Shown here: piece after piece, positions 62,263 through 64,000 of the stretch
Numbering within the stretch: the stretch's first letter is position 1
Layout: each line of letters starts with the position of its first letter
Origin: Piromyces finnis
Taxonomy: Eukaryota > Neocallimastigomycota > Neocallimastigomycetes > Neocallimastigales > Neocallimastigaceae
Assembly: GCA_002104945.1 (NCBI GenBank)
Contig: MCFH01000013.1
Span: 744,001-808,000, forward strand
DNA length: 64,000 nucleotides
Direction of reading: 5' to 3'
Notes under the pieces: model-generated
What the model was told of the DNA's origin: nothing
Databases searched by the model: none
The model's input: only the letters and a program-made list of their open reading frames with translations
Program-made: the position numbers and the translations under genes

Positions 62263-64000
62263 ATGAATGACCATGATACATCAAAATATGAAAGATTTTC
62301 AAATTTCTGTAGTTTATTAGAAACACTTCAAAAAAAAACAGGAAGAGCAACTAAGATATTTCAAAAAGATATTATACAACGATATTTTAATGTTTGTACA
62401 TGTTAAATAATATAATTATAATTGATTAAAGCAATATTCTAAAATACAATATTAATATATATTTTTATTATATTGGTTTAAATAATTTAAAAGAAATGGA
62501 GATTATATGGAGGTAGTTTATTTCCAGTAATAAGACTTCTTCTTCCACATGTAATTAATATAAAATATTTTTATTATAGTATTTTTAAAATTATTTAAAT
62601 AATAAAAAAATTCAATTTCAAATTTGAAAGATTGATAAAAAAAGACTAAATTATAGAATTAAAGAAAAAACCTTAAGTAAGATTTATGTTAATGTATTAT
62701 GTTTACCTCCAGAATCACCTGATGGAAGGACTTTAATTAATTGGAGAATCCCTGGAAAAGCAAAAATGGTATTAAATTATTTACCATTTAATTTTTGAAT
62801 AAAATATCATAAAATACTAAATTAAAAATGTAAATACAGAAAACAGTTGGAGATTTCGCTTCAGTGTTATATGGTGTTTTGCTTAAACGTTCAACATTTA
62901 CTGGAAAAAGTGTATTAACTATCTCTGATATAAATGAAAAACTGGACCAATTAAATCAAGCAGAGTCATTGTAAAATTAATTACTAAATAATTACAATAA
63001 ATTTAATATTAAATAGAATAATAATAATATTAATTTTTTTTTTTTTAAAAAAAAAAAAAAAAATTATAAGTGACCAACAAAAAGATTGTATGCGTTCATT
63101 TTATACCTCTTTAACACCATTAGAACAAAAATGGATTGTAAGGATTATTTTAAAGGGTATAAATAAATATTTTTATTTAGTAATGAGTAAATCTAACAAC
63201 ATAACTAGATAACTTGTTGTAATACCAATTATGTTTTTAAATATATAAGATCTAAAAATAGGTCTAACAGAAAATTCAATATTAAATATTTATCACCCGG
63301 ATGCACTTAATATGTTTAATGTTTGTAGTGATTTATATGAAGTTGTTGAAAGTTTAAATGATTCATCAAAAAGAATAGAAATAAATGTTTGTAAATTATA
63401 TACATATATTATTACCAAATTAAGATTATTTATATATAATAATACTTGTTATTTTTAAAGGGTTTATCTGTATTTCATCCATTCCAACCTATGTTATGTG
63501 AGAGGATTCCTATTAATAATTGCTTGAAAGTACTAAATACAAATACATTTTATATTGAAAACAAACTAGATGGTGAAAGAATCCAACTTCATATGAAAAA
63601 TGGAGAATTTCAGTACTGGTCTAGGTATTATATATTTTAGCAACATTAAACTACATTAATTATATATTTTTTAATTGTTAATTAATAAATAATAAGAAAA
63701 GCAACGCAGTATACAAAAGCATATGGAAGTAATAAAAATAATGGAACTTTAACACCTTTTATTTATGATGTTTTTAATCCTTCAATTTATGAGTAAATAA
63801 AAAATTAATATTAATAATATCAATAGTTATATTGAAGTAATAATTATATAATTTATAAAGATGTATTTTAGATGGTGAAATGTTAGTATATGATCCAAAT
63901 ATTGATGATTTCTTGCCATTTGGATCTTTAAAAACAGCTATTTTAGATCAATCCGATGAAAAAATGAAAAAAAGGCCTTGTTTTGTTATATTTGATGTAT
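62263..64000 (+). CDS. LIG4: DNA ligase IV, N-terminal part (at least 9 exons, 3' end outside window)
   Basis: Exons 62263-62391, 62494-62550, 62631-62768, 62840-62970, 63071-63156, 63250-63386, 63461-63624, 63697-63792 and 63861 to the edge. The N-terminal DNA-binding domain has FCSLLETLQKKTGRATK, PVIRLLLPHIDKKRLNYRIK and LTPLEQKWIVRIILKDLKIG. The catalytic domain starts at FHPFQPMLCERI. The adenylation motif I is intact in ENKLDGERIQLHMK, with Lys the nucleotide acceptor, followed by SLTPFI-like GTLTPFIYDVF, CILDGEMLVYDP and CFVIFDV. The sequence parallels human LIG4 over its N-terminal ~300 residues. The enzyme seals double-strand breaks in non-homologous end joining with XRCC4/Lif1. OB-fold and BRCT domains lie beyond the window. 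Introns are short and dense, unlike the neighbouring ARM gene. Confidence 0.93.

Overview
The window looks like nuclear DNA of an early-diverging, zoospore-forming fungus, most likely an anaerobic gut fungus (Neocallimastigomycota). The evidence is the extremely AT-rich non-coding DNA, short GT-AG introns, Asn-rich low-complexity coding stretches, a complete axonemal dynein heavy chain (which requires a flagellum), and a fungal-type BAR-PH-ArfGAP-ankyrin protein and makorin-like RING protein. The assignment is inferred from gene content, not from a database search.

Layout. 1-3911 (minus): two tandem leucine-rich-repeat genes, the first cut by the window edge. 4250-18010: a repeat-built accessory region. 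Two paralogous five-exon RCC1-like genes (7610-9095 and 11816-14460, plus) are separated and flanked by three near-identical ~1.2 kb non-coding repeats. The whole block lies between two direct copies of another ~0.9 kb repeat. The RCC1-like proteins carry Asn-rich tails with motifs resembling protein phosphatase 1 docking sites (SILK and RVxF types), duplicated as modules in the second gene. 18010-22640: gene-poor, with decayed non-LTR retrotransposon fragments (minus). 22649-23723 (minus): a predicted single-pass membrane protein with a signal peptide. 23724-28840: no convincing gene.

28841-64000 is a conventional gene-rich segment. It holds a makorin-like RING/CCCH protein (minus); a ten-exon Csx2-like ArfGAP (plus); an eleven-exon BRCC36-type JAMM deubiquitinase (plus); a 4546-residue DNAH2-type inner-arm dynein heavy chain (plus); an uncharacterised acidic/Asn-rich protein (plus); a seven-exon protein resembling the C-terminal half of BRD7/BRD9 (plus); an armadillo-like protein (minus); and the 5' part of DNA ligase IV (plus, cut by the window edge).

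Exon structures were built by hand from GT-AG sites. Wherever exon sets are listed, their summed length is a multiple of three and the frame stays open. No tRNA, rRNA or CRISPR array was recognised. The genes do not form an operon. The functional threads are the flagellar axoneme (dynein), K63-ubiquitin editing (BRCC36), DNA end joining (ligase IV), membrane traffic (ArfGAP), and a fast-evolving repeat-associated RCC1-like/LRR pair of families.
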